A stretch of 64,000 nt of DNA from Thiomonas sp. FB-Cd (GCF_000733775.1 NZ_JPOE01000002.1:310001-374000), one strand, 5' to 3'; counted from the first letter of the stretch, positions 48,465 through 59,095 are shown. Notes: generated by a model from the sequence alone, not told the origin. Translations and numbers: made by a program.

Positions 48465-49044
48465 TCAGGCTTTGTGCCCAATCCACTGCCCAGCCCGAAG
48501 GAGGGAGGCATCCATAGCATCTTGCGCGGTTGTCGTGGGGGTTTCGCGGGTCACAGACTTGGACTTGTCCCGTTGCCGTGGCAGAGGTTTCGGTCTCGCC
48601 GCCACGCCCGTTCCAGGCGTGTTCGCGTCGATGAGCACCACCAACGCGCTGTTTTGGTCGCGTTGCATGACATGCCCGCAGTGCGGGCAGACATGCATGC
48701 GGTCTGCGAGCGTCTTGGGCACAATCTCCCAGCACGCCGCGCAGCGCTGCGACGGTTTGAGCTGGCGCGTGTTGCTCAGGTGCAGTCGCGTACCAGCTTC
48801 TTCCGCTTTGTACGCGAGCATCGGATGCGCCATGCCGAACGCAGCCGAGAGGATCTCCCGGTTGAGTCCGGCCTTTTGCCTGACCCGCCGGCCCGGTGCA
48901 TCCACCGTGCCCCTCGCGCTGCGGCTCATGGTCTTCGGGGCCAATTGCTCAGTCGCCAGGACGGCGCATTGCCGCACCATCTTGGTTGTTTCCTTGTGCA
49001 CGAAGTCCTGGCGCCGATTGGAAATCCGGTCGTGCAGCCTCGCG
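48465..49044 (-). pseudogene. TnpB (IS200/IS605-type RNA-guided nuclease), C-terminal fragment
   Basis: The C-terminal half of a TnpB. IARLHDRISNRRQDFVHKETTKMVR and ATEQLAPKTMS (RuvC-II Glu) precede the four-cysteine zinc ribbon CAACWEIV...HVCPHCG and the RuvC-III Asp in QRDQNSAL. The N-terminal and RuvC-I region is missing: sequence to the right of about 49045 belongs to another transposase remnant. TnpB is a programmable DNA nuclease guided by an RNA from the element's right end. This copy should be inactive. Confidence 0.75.
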
Positions 49045-49212
49045 ATGCGACACCCGAGCCGTTTGAAGCGCAACGATCCGTTCGCCAGGCTGCAAGCCCG
49101 CGGCGTCACGCTCAACAAGGTTTGCGTGGCCGTGGCACGCGATCTGGCCGGCTTCGTCTGGGCCGTGGCCTGCCATGCTTTGGCACCTTTGCGAGGCCCC
49201 AGCCCAGTCTGA
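49045..49212 (+). pseudogene. C-terminal fragment of another transposase
   Basis: A 55-residue frame beginning at MRHPSRLKRNDPFARLQ, followed by GVTLNKVCVAVARDLAGFVW, and then a stop. The pattern resembles the last helices of IS110-family transposases (here of unclear subtype), and the frame upstream turns into nonsense exactly where the TnpB fragment starts on the other strand. So this is a junction of two truncated elements. Family assignment is tentative. Confidence 0.45.
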
Positions 49213-49708
49213 ACCATGAAATGCAACAGCAGATCGATCCGGCGATGCGCCGTGGCCCCGACGAGGGGAATCTTCGACCTTCCTATTCCGGCATTCGATG
49301 TCATCCATGACCCAGCGTACCTCGACCGAGGCAGCCGCCGAGACAAATCGATGAACGGTGGTACCCAACCCACGGATACGAGATTGACTCATCGCCGCGC
49401 CTTGCCACTGCGCATCACCCGATCGATCTGAACTCATTCACATGCAATCATTGACAACGGCGACCATACGAGGAAGGGGAATGCGCGAGCACGTGTTCAT
49501 GAATTTTTTCGATCGGGAAGAACCGAACAATGAGTTGGACAGCCCAGCGCGAAGTTGGGGAGAATCATTGGTGACTGAACCGACGTCTCCAAAGACACCT
49601 TGACCAGTTGTCGCTAGGTTCATGCTGCGCGAGTTCGCGGATGACATTCGTGATTCGCCATAGTGATTATTATTTTCTGCGCGCTTTCTACGACATCAGG
49701 AGTCATTA
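49213..49708. other. non-coding stretch upstream of the DsrE-like gene
   Basis: About 500 bases of likely decayed mobile DNA (49213-49430), then lower-GC sequence from about 49660 with TTATTATTTTCTGCGCG that may hold the promoter of the DsrE gene. No confident gene. Confidence 0.4.
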
Positions 49709-50386
49709 ATGAAAAAATTGAGCGGGAAGTTCTTGCTTGGGTCAGCCATCCTTCTTGGCGCACTCGCTAGTTCAAGCGTCGTATACGCCGCCGACAGCAA
49801 CAACGCTGGACAGAATCAAGTGCTCGATCAATGCCAGTACCTGCCATTGGCGACGAACCTGGCATTTCCGAAAAAATTCGGCACCAAGAACACGACTGTT
49901 TGTGTTGACATCCCCGTCCAAGTAGAGCAGGCGAAGATGGTGTTCAACATGGACACCGATACCGTTGATGGCAAGGGCAACTCAAACGGCTTGAAGCACA
50001 TGCTCATGATGGGAGCTGTCATGAAAGAGCAGATCGCGAAGGGCTTGATCAACCCTAAGAACGTTGACATCATCGGCGTCATGCACGGTTCGGCCTTGAA
50101 GTGGTTGGTCAAGCCCGTTCCCCCGCAGCAGAAGAAATTCATCGAAGGTATCTTCAAGCTCAAGCGGGAAGGAGTAAACATTCATATTGAAGCCTGTGCC
50201 GCCGCCATGAACGGCGCCCACCTGACGAAGAAGAATCTCTTCTCCTACGATGCCAACGGCAATCCAGATCCCAAGGCCGGAGGCCGGATCTACGTGAACC
50301 AGGGTGCTTTCGCTCGCGAACTCTATCTCGAGAACCACGGCTACGCGTACTTCGAGGAAGGCTACGACTACCACGGAAAGAAATAA
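49709..50386 (+). CDS. exported DsrE-family protein
   Basis: A 225-residue protein with a clear signal peptide (MKKLSGKFLLGSAILLGALA, cleavage after VVYA) and a DsrE/DsrF-like domain. VFNMDTDTVDGKGNSNGLKHMLMMGAVMKEQI and VDIIGVMHGSALKWLV match the fold, and the conserved cysteine lies in INIHIEACAAAMNG-like sequence near residue 162 (here VNIHIEACAAAM). Cytoplasmic DsrE proteins relay sulfur; the exported branch is little studied. The ribosome-binding site is CAGGAG. It stands alone among IS remnants with a lower GC content than its neighbours, suggesting transfer. A role in sulfur oxidation is a guess. Confidence 0.82.
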   Translation: MKKLSGKFLLGSAILLGALASSSVVYAADSNNAGQNQVLDQCQYLPLATNLAFPKKFGTKNTTVCVDIPVQVEQAKMVFNMDTDTVDGKGNSNGLKHMLMMGAVMKEQIAKGLINPKNVDIIGVMHGSALKWLVKPVPPQQKKFIEGIFKLKREGVNIHIEACAAAMNGAHLTKKNLFSYDANGNPDPKAGGRIYVNQGAFARELYLENHGYAYFEEGYDYHGKK

Positions 50387-50557
50387 GGGATAAGTCGGTC
50401 GACGCCAACCCCGAAATGATCCCAGTCTCGCAGGACTGCCGACGTATCGCCGAAACGCTTGCCGCTAGGCGATACTGCACACTGTTGGCGCGGATTGGGC
50501 GTCGTTACAGTTGAGCGCGGTTCGTTGATCGCGGAGGCCGGGCCGCCCGCTTTGGCG

Positions 50558-50586
50558 GATTATGTAGATGCCGTGATTATGTTGAG
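50558..50586 (+). repeat. left inverted repeat of the recombinase-remnant element
   Basis: Two tandem units, GATTATGTAGA and GATTATGTTGAG, separated by six bases. The whole 29 bases match the reverse complement of 51104-51132 with one mismatch. See the findings. Confidence 0.85.
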
Positions 50587-50653
50587 CCACGACCGGCGTC
50601 GTGCGCCAACGGACCGTCTGGAGCGGCAGGCGCCGATTTTGATCTCCACATAA

Positions 50654-50998
50654 TCAGAGCGCCCGCAGGAAGTCGATCAGCGAGTCGGGCGCCCGATAGC
50701 GGCGGAGCGTGCTCTCTGGCTCTTGAAGCCTGGCCAGTGCCAGCTCCTTCATTGCCAGATCCGCCTCGACATATTGGTGGGTCGTTGCCGGACTCTCATG
50801 GCCGAGCCAAAGCGCAATGACGCTGATGTCGACGCCGGCCTGCAGCAAGTGCATTGCCGTGGTGTGGCGAATCCCGTGCGGCGAGATGTGGCGTGTCGCC
50901 AAACCTGGACAGGAATCCACGGCCACTTGTACGGCGTGATTCAGTCGCTGCATCACGTTCCATCGCGACATGGATTGGCCATCGCGATTGAGCAGCAA
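50654..50998 (-). pseudogene. tyrosine recombinase, catalytic-domain fragment
   Basis: About 114 residues from the C-terminal catalytic domain of a XerC/D-like or phage-type recombinase. The conserved box is ISPHGIRHTTAMHLLQAGVD (H-x2-R), then VIALWLGHESPATTHQYVEAD with the His and the nucleophile Tyr. The first catalytic Arg and the whole arm and core-binding domains are missing, so it cannot recombine DNA by itself. The stop codon overlaps one of the short repeats. Confidence 0.85.
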
Positions 50999-51103
50999 TG
51001 GCTAGTCCGATTCAAACTGCTGAAATTATGTCGAGGTCAGGACCATATCCTCGACCCGCAAAAGCTCATTGCCACGAGCTTCTCCGAACTGCATCTCGGG
51101 AAG

Positions 51104-51132
51104 CTCAACATAATCACGGGATCTACATAATC
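51104..51132 (-). repeat. right inverted repeat of the recombinase-remnant element
   Basis: Reads CTCAACATAATC, six bases, TCTACATAATC on the plus strand; reverse complement of 50558-50586 with one mismatch. Confidence 0.85.
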
Positions 51133-51410
51133 GGCTTTGGGCAGTGGAGCTCCACATAAGGCCGAGGTGCTGTCTGCGGGTAGTCGTGTTGCACGACTTC
51201 TCGACCCCGGAACTGGTCATTGGATCCCCGGCGATGCAAACGGCTGGTTGGGGTCGAGACTGTGCGGAAGCTGATTGAGTTGGTCGGATCCAAGTCGTGA
51301 TGATGTTGGCGCGGCCTGACTCTGTGGCCGAGGAGTCCAAGGCCCGTCCCAGAGCGGAATGAACGCGTCCCGGCGTGATCGGTGAAGCGCGATGAAGGCG
51401 CGCAGGGGGC

Positions 51411-51572
51411 TCAGCCACCCACCAACTGCATTGCCCGCATCATCTTGTCGAACCCAAGGATGCTGAGCACCCTCTTGAGGTTGTAGGCCAGCACGTTCAG
51501 GCTCATCTCCGTACCCACGCCTTGCAGGCGCGGGGTCAGGAAGTGCGTGTACCCCATCCAGTGCTTTATTGA
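51411..51572 (-). pseudogene. IS1182-family transposase, C-terminal fragment
   Basis: Minus-strand frame reading HWMGYTHFLTPRLQGVGTEM, then SLNVLAYNLKRVLSILGF and a stop at 51411. This is the standard last segment of IS1182-type DDE transposases (the HFLTR...TEMSLxVLAYNLKR motif). The upstream part of the gene is cut by the IS630 copy that starts at 51573. Confidence 0.8.
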
Positions 51573-52125
51573 TCCGGCCCTGTGAAGTATTAAGCTGCGT
51601 AGCGAACGCGCCGGTCCTGGAAGTAGCTCATCACACGCTGCGGGTTTTGTTCCAGCATCGCCATGTGGTCGTTGGCGGCTTCGCGTAACTTGGCCTTGGT
51701 TCGCACCGGCACGCGTTTGCCCATCTCCTGCTTGAGATCGGCGTTGAGCCTCTCCTCAGGGTTGAGTTGGGGGCTGTAGCTGGGCAGGTAAAACAGCTCG
51801 ATCTGCGCGTTGTGTAAGGCGACCCACGCCTTCACCAACTTGCTGTGATGCACCCTCAGGTTGTCCAGAATCAGGAATACCTTCCTGCCCGCATCCTTGA
51901 TCAAGGCCTGCAAGAACTCAATCAACTTGTCGGCATCAAACGCCTCGTCGATGATCATCCAGCGGGTCTTGCCCTGGTTGGTCACCGTGGCGATCATCGA
52001 GAGCTTCTGGCGCGTTCCGCCCACGGCCATGGCCACCGGGGTTTTGCCCGCAGGGGCAAAGCTTCTGCCGCGCACGTCCGTGTTGACCAGCGCGGTTTCG
52101 TCTCCCCAGTGAATTTCCCCGCCCT

Positions 52126-53312
<1,187 letters not shown>

Positions 53313-53887
53313 CTTTCAACACGGTTACTCAGCCCTGGCGCGCTGCTCGATGGCGGGGTATTCCCCCTCCAGCCAAGCCTGCACCGCCGCGGGGCTTTGC
53401 TCATAGGCTCGCTTGATGGGCTTTTGCGGCGTAAAGCCCCAGCGGGTGAGGTACTTTCCAACGCTGCGCACCTGCAGTTTGATGTCGAACTCCTGTTCAA
53501 TGAGTTGCATCACTGCAGCGCGGCTCCACAGATGGAAGTCCATCTTGAGTTGCTCGGGACGCGTGTCAATGATCAGGCGCTGGATCGTCTCTTCTTGCGC
53601 TTGACTGAGCACCCGACCGTCGCCTCTGGCGCGTCCGCGCCGAGTCGGCCGGATGGCGCTCCAGCCGCCAGCCTCGTACAAGTCAATGGCCGCTCGAACG
53701 GGCGGGTAGCTCAGCCCCGTCATGTCCACGATCTGCATGATCTTGACGCCCCGCTTGTGCAACCTCACGACTTGCTTGCGCCGCTCGTGAAGTTGCTCCA
53801 GTGTTTGCTTCCTTGCGTTTTCCTTTTCCATCATCAATGGATCAAAAAACTTGCTGAAAGTTCATATGTTATTGGGCCTTATCTATA

Positions 53888-54168
53888 GCGTCCCGAACAC
53901 GTTCTTGGCAGCCCTCTTGTGTGCCGAGGGGTCGATGCCCTGCGCCACAAGTTTGCGCGCCTGATCGCGCCGTTCTCGCGCCAGGGAAAGGGGAACGTCG
54001 GGGTATTGGCCCAAGGCAAGCAGCTTTTCCTTGCCGTCAAACGTGTATTTGAAGCTCCAGAGCATGGAGCCGGTCGTTGCAACCTTGCACATACAAGCTC
54101 CGCTCATCCCTGACGCGGTAGGATTGGTCGTGGGGCTTCAGCGCCCGCAGTTTGGCATCAGATAGCAT
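53888..54168 (-). pseudogene. P4-type integrase, N-terminal fragment, frameshifted and truncated
   Basis: The first frame from ATG 54168 reads MLSDAKLRALKPHDQSYRVR and DERSLYVQ, the DUF4102 arm-binding domain of P4-like integrases. After a frameshift near 54090 a second frame continues SMLWSFKYTFDGKEKLLALGQ and YPDVPLSLARERRDQARKLV, ending at the IS630 edge. The catalytic domain is gone. Located next to the 3' end of tRNA-Leu, the classical attachment site for such islands. Confidence 0.85.
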
Positions 54169-54170
54169 TT

Positions 54171-54216
54171 GGGGTATCGGTGGCGAGGGGTATCAGAATA
54201 CCCCAGAGAATACCCC
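54171..54216. repeat. four GGGGTAT repeats between integrase and tRNA-Leu
   Basis: GGGGTATC at 54171-54178 and 54187-54194 in direct orientation, ATACCCC at 54198-54204 and 54210-54216 inverted. Their place between the integrase start and the attachment-site tRNA suggests arm-type integrase-binding sites or an operator. Confidence 0.55.
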
Positions 54217-54266
54217 GCGATATCCCTGGATGCAGGCGGAAAACGGCGGGTGAGGGCAGAAACAAA

Positions 54267-54298
54267 AAGCCCCTAAGTTTTTGAATTCTTAGGGGCTT
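54267..54298 (-). terminator. rho-independent terminator after tRNA-Leu
   Basis: An 11-bp perfect stem AAGCCCCTAAG / CTTAGGGGCTT with a 10-base loop, followed on the minus strand by a T run. It lies about 34 bases past the tRNA 3' end and should end its transcript. Confidence 0.85.
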
Positions 54299-54331
54299 CT
54301 GAACGAATACGAACTGCTGTGAACTAACTCT

Positions 54332-54416
<85 letters not shown>

Positions 54417-54527
54417 AAGGAGCAAAATCTTAGCAGGATTTTTTGCGCTGTCCAGTATGCTGCGCATGCGTGACTGCCGGGCCGATAGCGCAGGCCCCGT
54501 GCTCCCAACAACAAGAGGAATGAGACT

Positions 54528-56900
54528 GTGATTGTCGAAGGTGTTGTTCAAGGCCATCGTGACGGCTATGGATTGGTGGTTTCCGAGCAGGGCGTGCAGG
54601 ACATATATTTGTCTCCGCAGCAGATGCGTACGGTGATGCATCTGGACCGCGTACGGGTAAAGATCGTGCGCCAGGACAAGCGAGGCAGGCCTGAAGGCCA
54701 AGTCATCGAGATTCTGGCGCGCTCGAACCGCCCCGTCATTGGGCGTCTCCTGCAGGAAGGTGGTGTCTGGCTGCTGGCCCCTGAGGACAAGCGTTATGCC
54801 CAGGACATCCTGATTCCGGGTAACGCTGTCGGCACTGCCAAAGCTGGCCAGATTGTGAGTGTGGAAATTGCTGAGCCAGCCTCCCCTTACGCGCAACCCG
54901 TTGGCAAAGTGACCGAGGTGCTGGGGGAACTGCATGATCCCGGGATGGAAATTGAGATCGCGGTGCGCAAGTATGGAGTTCCTCACCGTTTCAGTGCGGA
55001 CACCGAGAGGCAAGTTGCCGCATTGGCTGCGCATGTGCGCGAACAGGACCGCGCAGGACGCTACGATCTCACCGATGTGCCGCTCGTCACAATCGATGGC
55101 GAGGATGCACGTGACTTCGATGATGCGGTGTACTGCGAACCCGCGAACATAGGCCGTGAAGAGGGCTTCCGCCTCATCGTAGCGATTGCCGATGTTTCAC
55201 ACTACGTCAAACCCGGTGAGCCCCTGGATTTCGACGCGCTGGAACGCGCTACGTCCGTGTATTTTCCCAGGCGCGTCATTCCCATGATTCCGGAAAAGCT
55301 GTCCAATGGATTGTGCTCGCTCAACCCGAAGGTTGATCGCTTGTGCATGGTCTGTGACATGCTCATTGACAGTTTGGGCGAACTCAGGGCGTACCAATTC
55401 TATCCGGCCATCATGCGCTCACACGCGCGCTTTACGTATACGGAGGTGGCAGCCATTCTGGAAAATACACGCGGAGCAGAGGCGCAGGCGCATTCGGAGT
55501 TGGTGCCCCACCTGCTTCATCTGTATGACGTCTACACGGCTTTGCTCAAGGCGCGACGTGTGCGCGGTGCGATTGATCTGGAGGTGCCGGAAACCCAGAT
55601 TGTGTGCGATGCCAGCGGGCGAATCGAGAAGATTGCGCTACGCACGCGCAACGAGGCACACCGGCTTATCGAAGAATGCATGCTGGCTGCGAATGTCAGT
55701 GCAGCCGACTTCCTGGAGCGAAACAAGCATCCAGGCCTCTATCGCGTCCACGAAGGACCGACTCCGGAAAAGCTCGCGTTGTTGCGCAGCTTTCTCAAGA
55801 CCCTTGGTTTGCCGGTCAGCATTGGCGACAATCCAGAGCCCTCGGACTACCAGCAACTCTCGGATGTTGCGCGCGAGCGCCCCGATGCGGCACAAATCAA
55901 CGCCCTGATGCTTCGATCGATGCAGCAGGCAATTTACAGCCCACATAACAGCGGGCACTTCGGTTTGGCCTATACCGCCTACGCACACTTCACCAGCCCG
56001 ATACGCCGCTACCCCGACCTGCTGACCCATCGCGCAATCAAGGCCGTACTCGCGTCACAGCGATACAAATTGCAGCCACCTGAAAGTATGGTCTTGTCGT
56101 TGCCCAGTGCGCAGGCGCAATCCAAGGCCGCGCAGGCCAAGCTCAAGGCGGGTGTGGAAGTGAGCGTCAAACGCATCAAACCCGCCTCAGACGAATTGTT
56201 GGCGTGGGAAGCGGTGGGCCAGCATTGTTCAGCAAATGAGCGACGGGCCGATGAAGCCACGCGCGACGTCGAGAGCTGGCTCAAGTGCTGGTACATGCGT
56301 GACAAGCTTGGTGAGGAGTTCGTCGGTGCCATTACGGCGGTGACGAGCTTCGGCATCTTCGTCCAACTCACGGCCTTGTATGTGGAGGGGTTGATCCACA
56401 TTTCGGAACTTGGAGCCGAGTACTTCCGATTCGACGAAGCGCGCAACGAGTTACGGGGCGAACGCACCGGCAAGCGCTATGGCCTTGGTGACCGCGTGTT
56501 GGTGCAGGTAAGCCGGGTCGATCTTGATGGCCGCAAGATCGATTTTCGCATGGTGGCGGACCCATTGCGCGCGATGGGTGGTGGCGCGGCCAGCGCGGCG
56601 TCGTCGCGCCGCCGCGGGCGCGTAGAGTCCGTGCTCGCCCCGCTCGGTGCCGCGCTTGACGATAGTGACAACAGCGTGTTCGAGTTGCCCGTGGAGCGCG
56701 AAGACCGCAGTGTGACCCAGGCCAAGCGTGTCCGCACGGCGGCCACCGGCGGAAAGCGCAACGCGGTGACGTCAGAGCGGCAGCACATCAAAGCCACGAC
56801 GAAGGCGCCTGCCGCGAAGGGCAGCAGCAAGGGCTCGGCAAAACGGGCTGGAACCGCGAGCAAATCTGTTGCGCCGAAAAAGCGAAGCCGTACGAAATAG
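54528..56900 (+). CDS. rnr: ribonuclease R
   Basis: A 790-residue 3'-5' exoribonuclease. Two cold-shock domains (GVVQGHRDGYGLVV onward, to about residue 150) precede the RNB catalytic domain with VTIDGEDARDFDDAVYCE (the metal aspartates) and YAHFTSPIRRYPDLLTHRAIKA; an S1 domain follows (GAITAVTSFGIFVQLTALYVEGLIHISEL), then a basic Lys/Ala/Thr-rich tail of about 110 residues. The GTG start at 54528 has GAGGA upstream and a stop lies in frame before it, so the N-terminal helix-turn-helix of the E. coli enzyme is absent. Degrades structured RNA and the mRNAs released by tmRNA. Confidence 0.93.
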   Translation: MIVEGVVQGHRDGYGLVVSEQGVQDIYLSPQQMRTVMHLDRVRVKIVRQDKRGRPEGQVIEILARSNRPVIGRLLQEGGVWLLAPEDKRYAQDILIPGNAVGTAKAGQIVSVEIAEPASPYAQPVGKVTEVLGELHDPGMEIEIAVRKYGVPHRFSADTERQVAALAAHVREQDRAGRYDLTDVPLVTIDGEDARDFDDAVYCEPANIGREEGFRLIVAIADVSHYVKPGEPLDFDALERATSVYFPRRVIPMIPEKLSNGLCSLNPKVDRLCMVCDMLIDSLGELRAYQFYPAIMRSHARFTYTEVAAILENTRGAEAQAHSELVPHLLHLYDVYTALLKARRVRGAIDLEVPETQIVCDASGRIEKIALRTRNEAHRLIEECMLAANVSAADFLERNKHPGLYRVHEGPTPEKLALLRSFLKTLGLPVSIGDNPEPSDYQQLSDVARERPDAAQINALMLRSMQQAIYSPHNSGHFGLAYTAYAHFTSPIRRYPDLLTHRAIKAVLASQRYKLQPPESMVLSLPSAQAQSKAAQAKLKAGVEVSVKRIKPASDELLAWEAVGQHCSANERRADEATRDVESWLKCWYMRDKLGEEFVGAITAVTSFGIFVQLTALYVEGLIHISELGAEYFRFDEARNELRGERTGKRYGLGDRVLVQVSRVDLDGRKIDFRMVADPLRAMGGGAASAASSRRRGRVESVLAPLGAALDDSDNSVFELPVEREDRSVTQAKRVRTAATGGKRNAVTSERQHIKATTKAPAAKGSSKGSAKRAGTASKSVAPKKRSRTK

Positions 56901-56908
56901 CGACTCAA

Positions 56909-58588
56909 CTAGGCTGCGCCAGGCCCCTCACGCACCATGGCGCAAGTTCGCGCCCATGCGGTGTCTCCAGGGTCACCGAACGGGCTAGGCGCGAACTCCT
57001 GCTCTGCTGCCGCGGTACGCGCAACGGCCCAAGCCCGCAGCATCCACTGTGGCAAAGTCCCAGCTCGCAACTCGGCCTGTTCGCGCACCACGCAATCGGC
57101 ACCAGCTCCATGCAGCCACACGGCAGCCTGCGTCGCGGCAAGCTCTGCCCGGGGTACGTGCGCAAGGAACGCGGCCAATGCGCCGGCCAGGACATCACCC
57201 GTGCCTGCTGTGGCCAGCAGGCCGTTTCCGCTCGGGTTGATCCACAACTCGCCGGTGGTGGTGGCGATCACGCTACCCGCGCCTTTAAGCACACAGTGGG
57301 CATGGCTTGTGGCCACAAGTTCGGCGGCCGCATCCAGGCGATTGGCCTGCACTTGGCCAGTATCCCACTGCAGCAGACGGGCCGCCTCGCGCGGATGTGG
57401 CGTCAACCAGGCTGGACGGGTTCGCGCGCGCAACGCACGCCAAAGCGGGCCGTCGCGCGCCTCAGCGGCTAGCAGGTTGAGGCCGTCCGCATCGATCACC
57501 AGCGGGCCATCAACCTTGATGAGGGTCTCCAGCACGTCCAGAGCATCTGGCGAGGCTCCCGCGCCCGGCCCGAAGACGTCACAACCAGCGCTGCTGAGCT
57601 TGGCTGCCTGGGCCTGAAGTAGAAGGGCGGCGGGGCGGCGCAACATCAGTTCGGGCCACACGGGATCCACTACAGATGCGGCGGGGTCGAACAAGGCTGC
57701 GAATACCCGGCCTGCGCCCATGGCAAGGGAAGACCTGGCGCACAGCAGCGCTGCGCCTGCCATGCCACTGCTGCCGCCGAACACGCGTACGTCGCCGCGC
57801 TGCCCTTTGTGGGCCGCTGCGCGTAGCGGGGGCAATGCGGCCAAGGCGCAGTAACCATCCACGAGACGTGCAGTGGGAGCGAGCTCGTGACCGGGTAAGT
57901 CGTCGGGCCGGCAGTCGAGTGTGTCAAGCCACAGCTCGCCGCAGGCGGGCGCGGAGGGTCCCGTAAGGAGTCCCGGCTTGAGGCCCAGAAAGGTCAAGGT
58001 GACTTGGGCGCGGACGCACAGGCCTGGGGCTGTGCCAGTATCCGCAGAAAGGCCTGATGGCAAATCTGCCGCGAGCACGGGCGCGCGAGTCCGATGCAGC
58101 GCTGCGATCGCGTTACCGAGTTCACCCTCTGGCGCCCGACTCAGCCCTAAACCCACGAGCGCGTCGATGACAAGTTCGGCCCACTGAAAAAGTGTTGCCG
58201 AATCGGTTGCGCCCCAGTCCCTGAGCCGGACCCCGGAGCCTTGTGCTTGGTCCAAGGCCCAGCACCAGTCGGCAGGACGGCGGTCGGCTGTCCACTGCGT
58301 CGCGTCACCGCAGGCCACCACCAATACCTCGACCTCCATATCCTGCTTGGCCAACATGGACGCAGCTGCGAGCCCATCGCCGCCATTATTTCCCGGCCCG
58401 CACAGAACGAGAACACGGCGCGTATGTGGAAACCGGGCCCGTGCCAGTGCCGCGATGCCACGCCCTGCACGCTGCATCAGCGTATGCGGCTGCAGCGCTT
58501 GTGCAGCAATGCGCTCAATGCGGCGTAGAGCAGCCTCGCTCCATACGGGCAAAGGCGAATGCTGTGAGGACGGGAGTATGCGAAGCAT
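56909..58588 (-). CDS. nnr: bifunctional NAD(P)H-hydrate epimerase / dehydratase
   Basis: A 559-residue metabolite-repair enzyme. The N-terminal YjeF epimerase domain (to about 225) has LMQRAGRGIAALA, CGPGNNGGDGLAAA and DALVGLGLSR. The C-terminal dehydratase (about 250-520) has HKGQRGDVRVFGGSSGMAGAALL, the catalytic DADGLNLLA, LTPHPREAARLL and GTGDVLAGALAAFLA. It repairs damaged NAD(P)HX. It converges on rnr with an eight-base gap. Length normal for the fused form. Confidence 0.95.
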   Translation of the reverse strand: MLRILPSSQHSPLPVWSEAALRRIERIAAQALQPHTLMQRAGRGIAALARARFPHTRRVLVLCGPGNNGGDGLAAASMLAKQDMEVEVLVVACGDATQWTADRRPADWCWALDQAQGSGVRLRDWGATDSATLFQWAELVIDALVGLGLSRAPEGELGNAIAALHRTRAPVLAADLPSGLSADTGTAPGLCVRAQVTLTFLGLKPGLLTGPSAPACGELWLDTLDCRPDDLPGHELAPTARLVDGYCALAALPPLRAAAHKGQRGDVRVFGGSSGMAGAALLCARSSLAMGAGRVFAALFDPAASVVDPVWPELMLRRPAALLLQAQAAKLSSAGCDVFGPGAGASPDALDVLETLIKVDGPLVIDADGLNLLAAEARDGPLWRALRARTRPAWLTPHPREAARLLQWDTGQVQANRLDAAAELVATSHAHCVLKGAGSVIATTTGELWINPSGNGLLATAGTGDVLAGALAAFLAHVPRAELAATQAAVWLHGAGADCVVREQAELRAGTLPQWMLRAWAVARTAAAEQEFAPSPFGDPGDTAWARTCAMVREGPGAA

Positions 58589-58600
58589 GGCGGGCTCTTA

Positions 58601-59095
58601 TTTATAGCCATCCCAGGGCACCTGCAACTGCGCCGGCCAGTAGCAGCCACAGTGGATTGACCCGCGTCCAGAGACTCAATCCGATCACAGCCATGACCCC
58701 AATGCCCTCCCGCGTTGTGAACATTCTGCTCGGCTAGCAGCCAGCCGGCCGAGAGCAAGAGGCCCACCGTAACCGGAGCCAGACCATCATGGAGCGCTCG
58801 TATCCACCGATGTGCTGGATTGTCGCTGCTGAAGCGGAAATAGGCCAGCGTGATCAGCGTGGAGGGGAGAATGAGGCCTACCGCGCCGGCCAGGGCGCCC
58901 GCCAGCCCGGCGACATGCCAACCCAGCAGTGTGGCGAGCAGAGTCATATTGGGCCCGGGCGAGGGCCAGCGCAGCGTTGAACTCTGTGTCCGTGACCCAA
59001 TGCTGAGCGTCCACAAGGTAACGGTGCATGTCGGGAAGGAGCCCGATTGCGCCACCCACCGAAAGTAACGACCACAGCAGGAAATGGCCGAACAA
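58601..59095 (-). pseudogene. ChrA-type chromate transporter subunit, frameshifted
   Basis: Three frames together encode one short-chain ChrA protein. Frame 1 gives LFGHFLLWSLLSVGGAIGLLP and WVTDTEFNAALALA. A shift near 58958 leads to SPGPNMTLLATLLGWHVAGL through WLLAEQNV. A second shift near 58718 leads to REGIGVMAVIGLSLWTRVNP and a natural C-terminus at 58601. No ATG precedes frame 1; only TTG 59095. The motif SPGPN is the ChrA signature. Pairs with the intact chrA at 59604-60170. Two independent shifts favour real decay. Confidence 0.8.

Larger units (their letters stand above)
50558..51132. mobile_element. 575-bp element bounded by 29-bp inverted repeats, holding a recombinase fragment
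   Basis: Inverted repeats at 50558-50586 and 51104-51132 (28 of 29 bases identical) enclose the 3' part of a tyrosine recombinase gene. Each repeat is built of two copies of the motif GATTATGT(A/T)GA. Further copies lie inside at 50644-50655 and 51024-51035 and just outside at 51150-51160. This looks like an internally deleted or minimal element of a tyrosine-recombinase transposon, with the repeats as binding sites. No matching second copy in the window. Confidence 0.65.
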
